A stretch of 59,846 nt of DNA from Pelolinea sp. (lineage in GTDB: Bacteria; Chloroflexota; Anaerolineae; Anaerolineales; Anaerolineaceae): the NCBI GenBank assembly GCA_012797975.1, contig JAAZOD010000006.1, positions 1 to 59,846 of the forward strand. The letters are read 5' to 3'. The stretch's first letter is position 1. Each line of letters begins with the position of its first letter. This document shows positions 59,700-59,846 of this stretch, piece after piece. The position numbers were made by a program, and so were the translations under genes. The notes beneath the pieces are model-generated. The model saw nothing but the letters and a program-made list of their open reading frames with translations, was not told the DNA's origin and searched no databases.

Positions 59700-59846
59700 A
59701 TCGTTTTGTCAAGGCTAAGTAGAAAGATCCTAAAGGTGAGCAAAGTAGAGAGATCCTAATGGTCTACAATAAGCACGGGACTACCATCGAGTTTTTTACC
59801 ATAAGTACGCCAGGGATGATTGGCGGGTGGAGAAAAGGAATGGGGA
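59700..59846. repeat. Direct repeat pair at the right edge, possible insertion-sequence end
   Basis: AAGTAGAAAGATCCTAA (59717-59733) and AAGTAGAGAGATCCTAA (59743-59759) are the same 17-mer with one change, 26 bases apart. They follow TTTTGTCAAGGC. Paired subterminal repeats of this type are typical of transposon ends that bind transposase, and the remaining sequence to the edge shows no convincing gene. No gene is seen from 59594 to 59846. Confidence 0.4.

Noticed and set aside
59759-59846. Open frame starting ATG near 59758 and running off the right edge
   Set aside because: There is no convincing ribosome site, it begins inside the repeat pair, and the visible residues have no recognisable pattern.
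1-59846. CRISPR arrays, rRNA operons, prophage or integrase-tRNA attachment sites
   Set aside because: No regularly spaced repeat array, rRNA sequence or phage gene is visible. The three tRNA genes are not followed by duplicated 3' ends that I can see.

Overview
The window reads as one chromosome segment of an anaerobic bacterium, most likely a member of Chloroflexota near class Anaerolineae. This placement is an inference from gene content and protein style. The supporting features are a combined mre-min-rodA cluster, an ADP-forming acyl-CoA synthetase, ATP-type PEP carboxykinase, BMP-family nucleoside ABC transport, ECF transport and c-type cytochromes. No rRNA or complete phylogenetic marker set is present. 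Three tRNA genes (Gly-CCC, Gln-CTG, Leu-TAG) and a prfB gene with a programmed frameshift are visible.

Layout. 1-1.9 kb: an AT-rich pair, made of a gene cut by the left edge and an unrecognised membrane protein. 2.0-4.9 kb: an ArsR-type regulator overlapping a four-domain sulfur-handling oxidoreductase. 5.0-9.9 kb: a DUF1801 protein, a tiny membrane protein, a CrtI-like flavoprotein, and a five-heme cytochrome next to a ferric-reductase-like membrane flavoprotein. 10.0-15.9 kb: GNAT, cytidine deaminase, and a convergent four-gene BMP-type (probably nucleoside) ABC importer. 16.2-22.1 kb: DUF89 and HAD phosphatases, cold-shock protein, tRNA-Gly, AspRS, a decayed transposase remnant and a lipoamide-dehydrogenase-like protein. 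22.2-31.2 kb: mreB-mreC-mreD-mrdA-minC-minD-minE-rodA-gltX followed by tRNA-Gln, coupling cell elongation to division-site placement. 31.3-34.2 kb: small envelope proteins and PEP carboxykinase. 34.2-40.6 kb: the most interesting locus, described below. 40.7-48.0 kb: RelA/SpoT, HAD, an Ldh-family dehydrogenase and a sarcosine-oxidase-like pair. 48.2-57.1 kb: pfkA, prfB, rlmN, a HAD-IIA phosphatase, clpP, tig, tRNA-Leu and an ADP-forming acetyl-CoA synthetase. 57.2-59.6 kb: glycerate 2-kinase and an SDR threonine dehydrogenase. The right edge carries a repeat pair that may be an IS end.

Main finding. Positions 34251-34411 hold what looks like a molybdenum-cofactor (Moco/Tuco) riboswitch. It has a closed aptamer stem, a GNRA-capped hairpin, the conserved CTCCC...CTGGAAAGG segment, a perfect 9-nt antiterminator and a terminator placed directly before a ribosome binding site. 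It controls a six-gene operon: a YkoE-like ECF S component fused to sulfite-oxidase-like (SUOX) domains, a two-domain EcfA ATPase, EcfT, a membrane-anchored CxxCH protein with SUOX-like domains, a lipoprotein joining a SUOX-like domain to a nucleotide pyrophosphatase/phosphodiesterase, and a second SUOX-like lipoprotein. YkoE transporters are normally linked to thiamine. Here the regulator and accessory domains point to molybdopterin or a related cofactor. I propose, as inference, a Moco/pterin salvage importer: surface binding, cleavage of the dinucleotide form, ECF uptake, and feedback shut-off by Moco.
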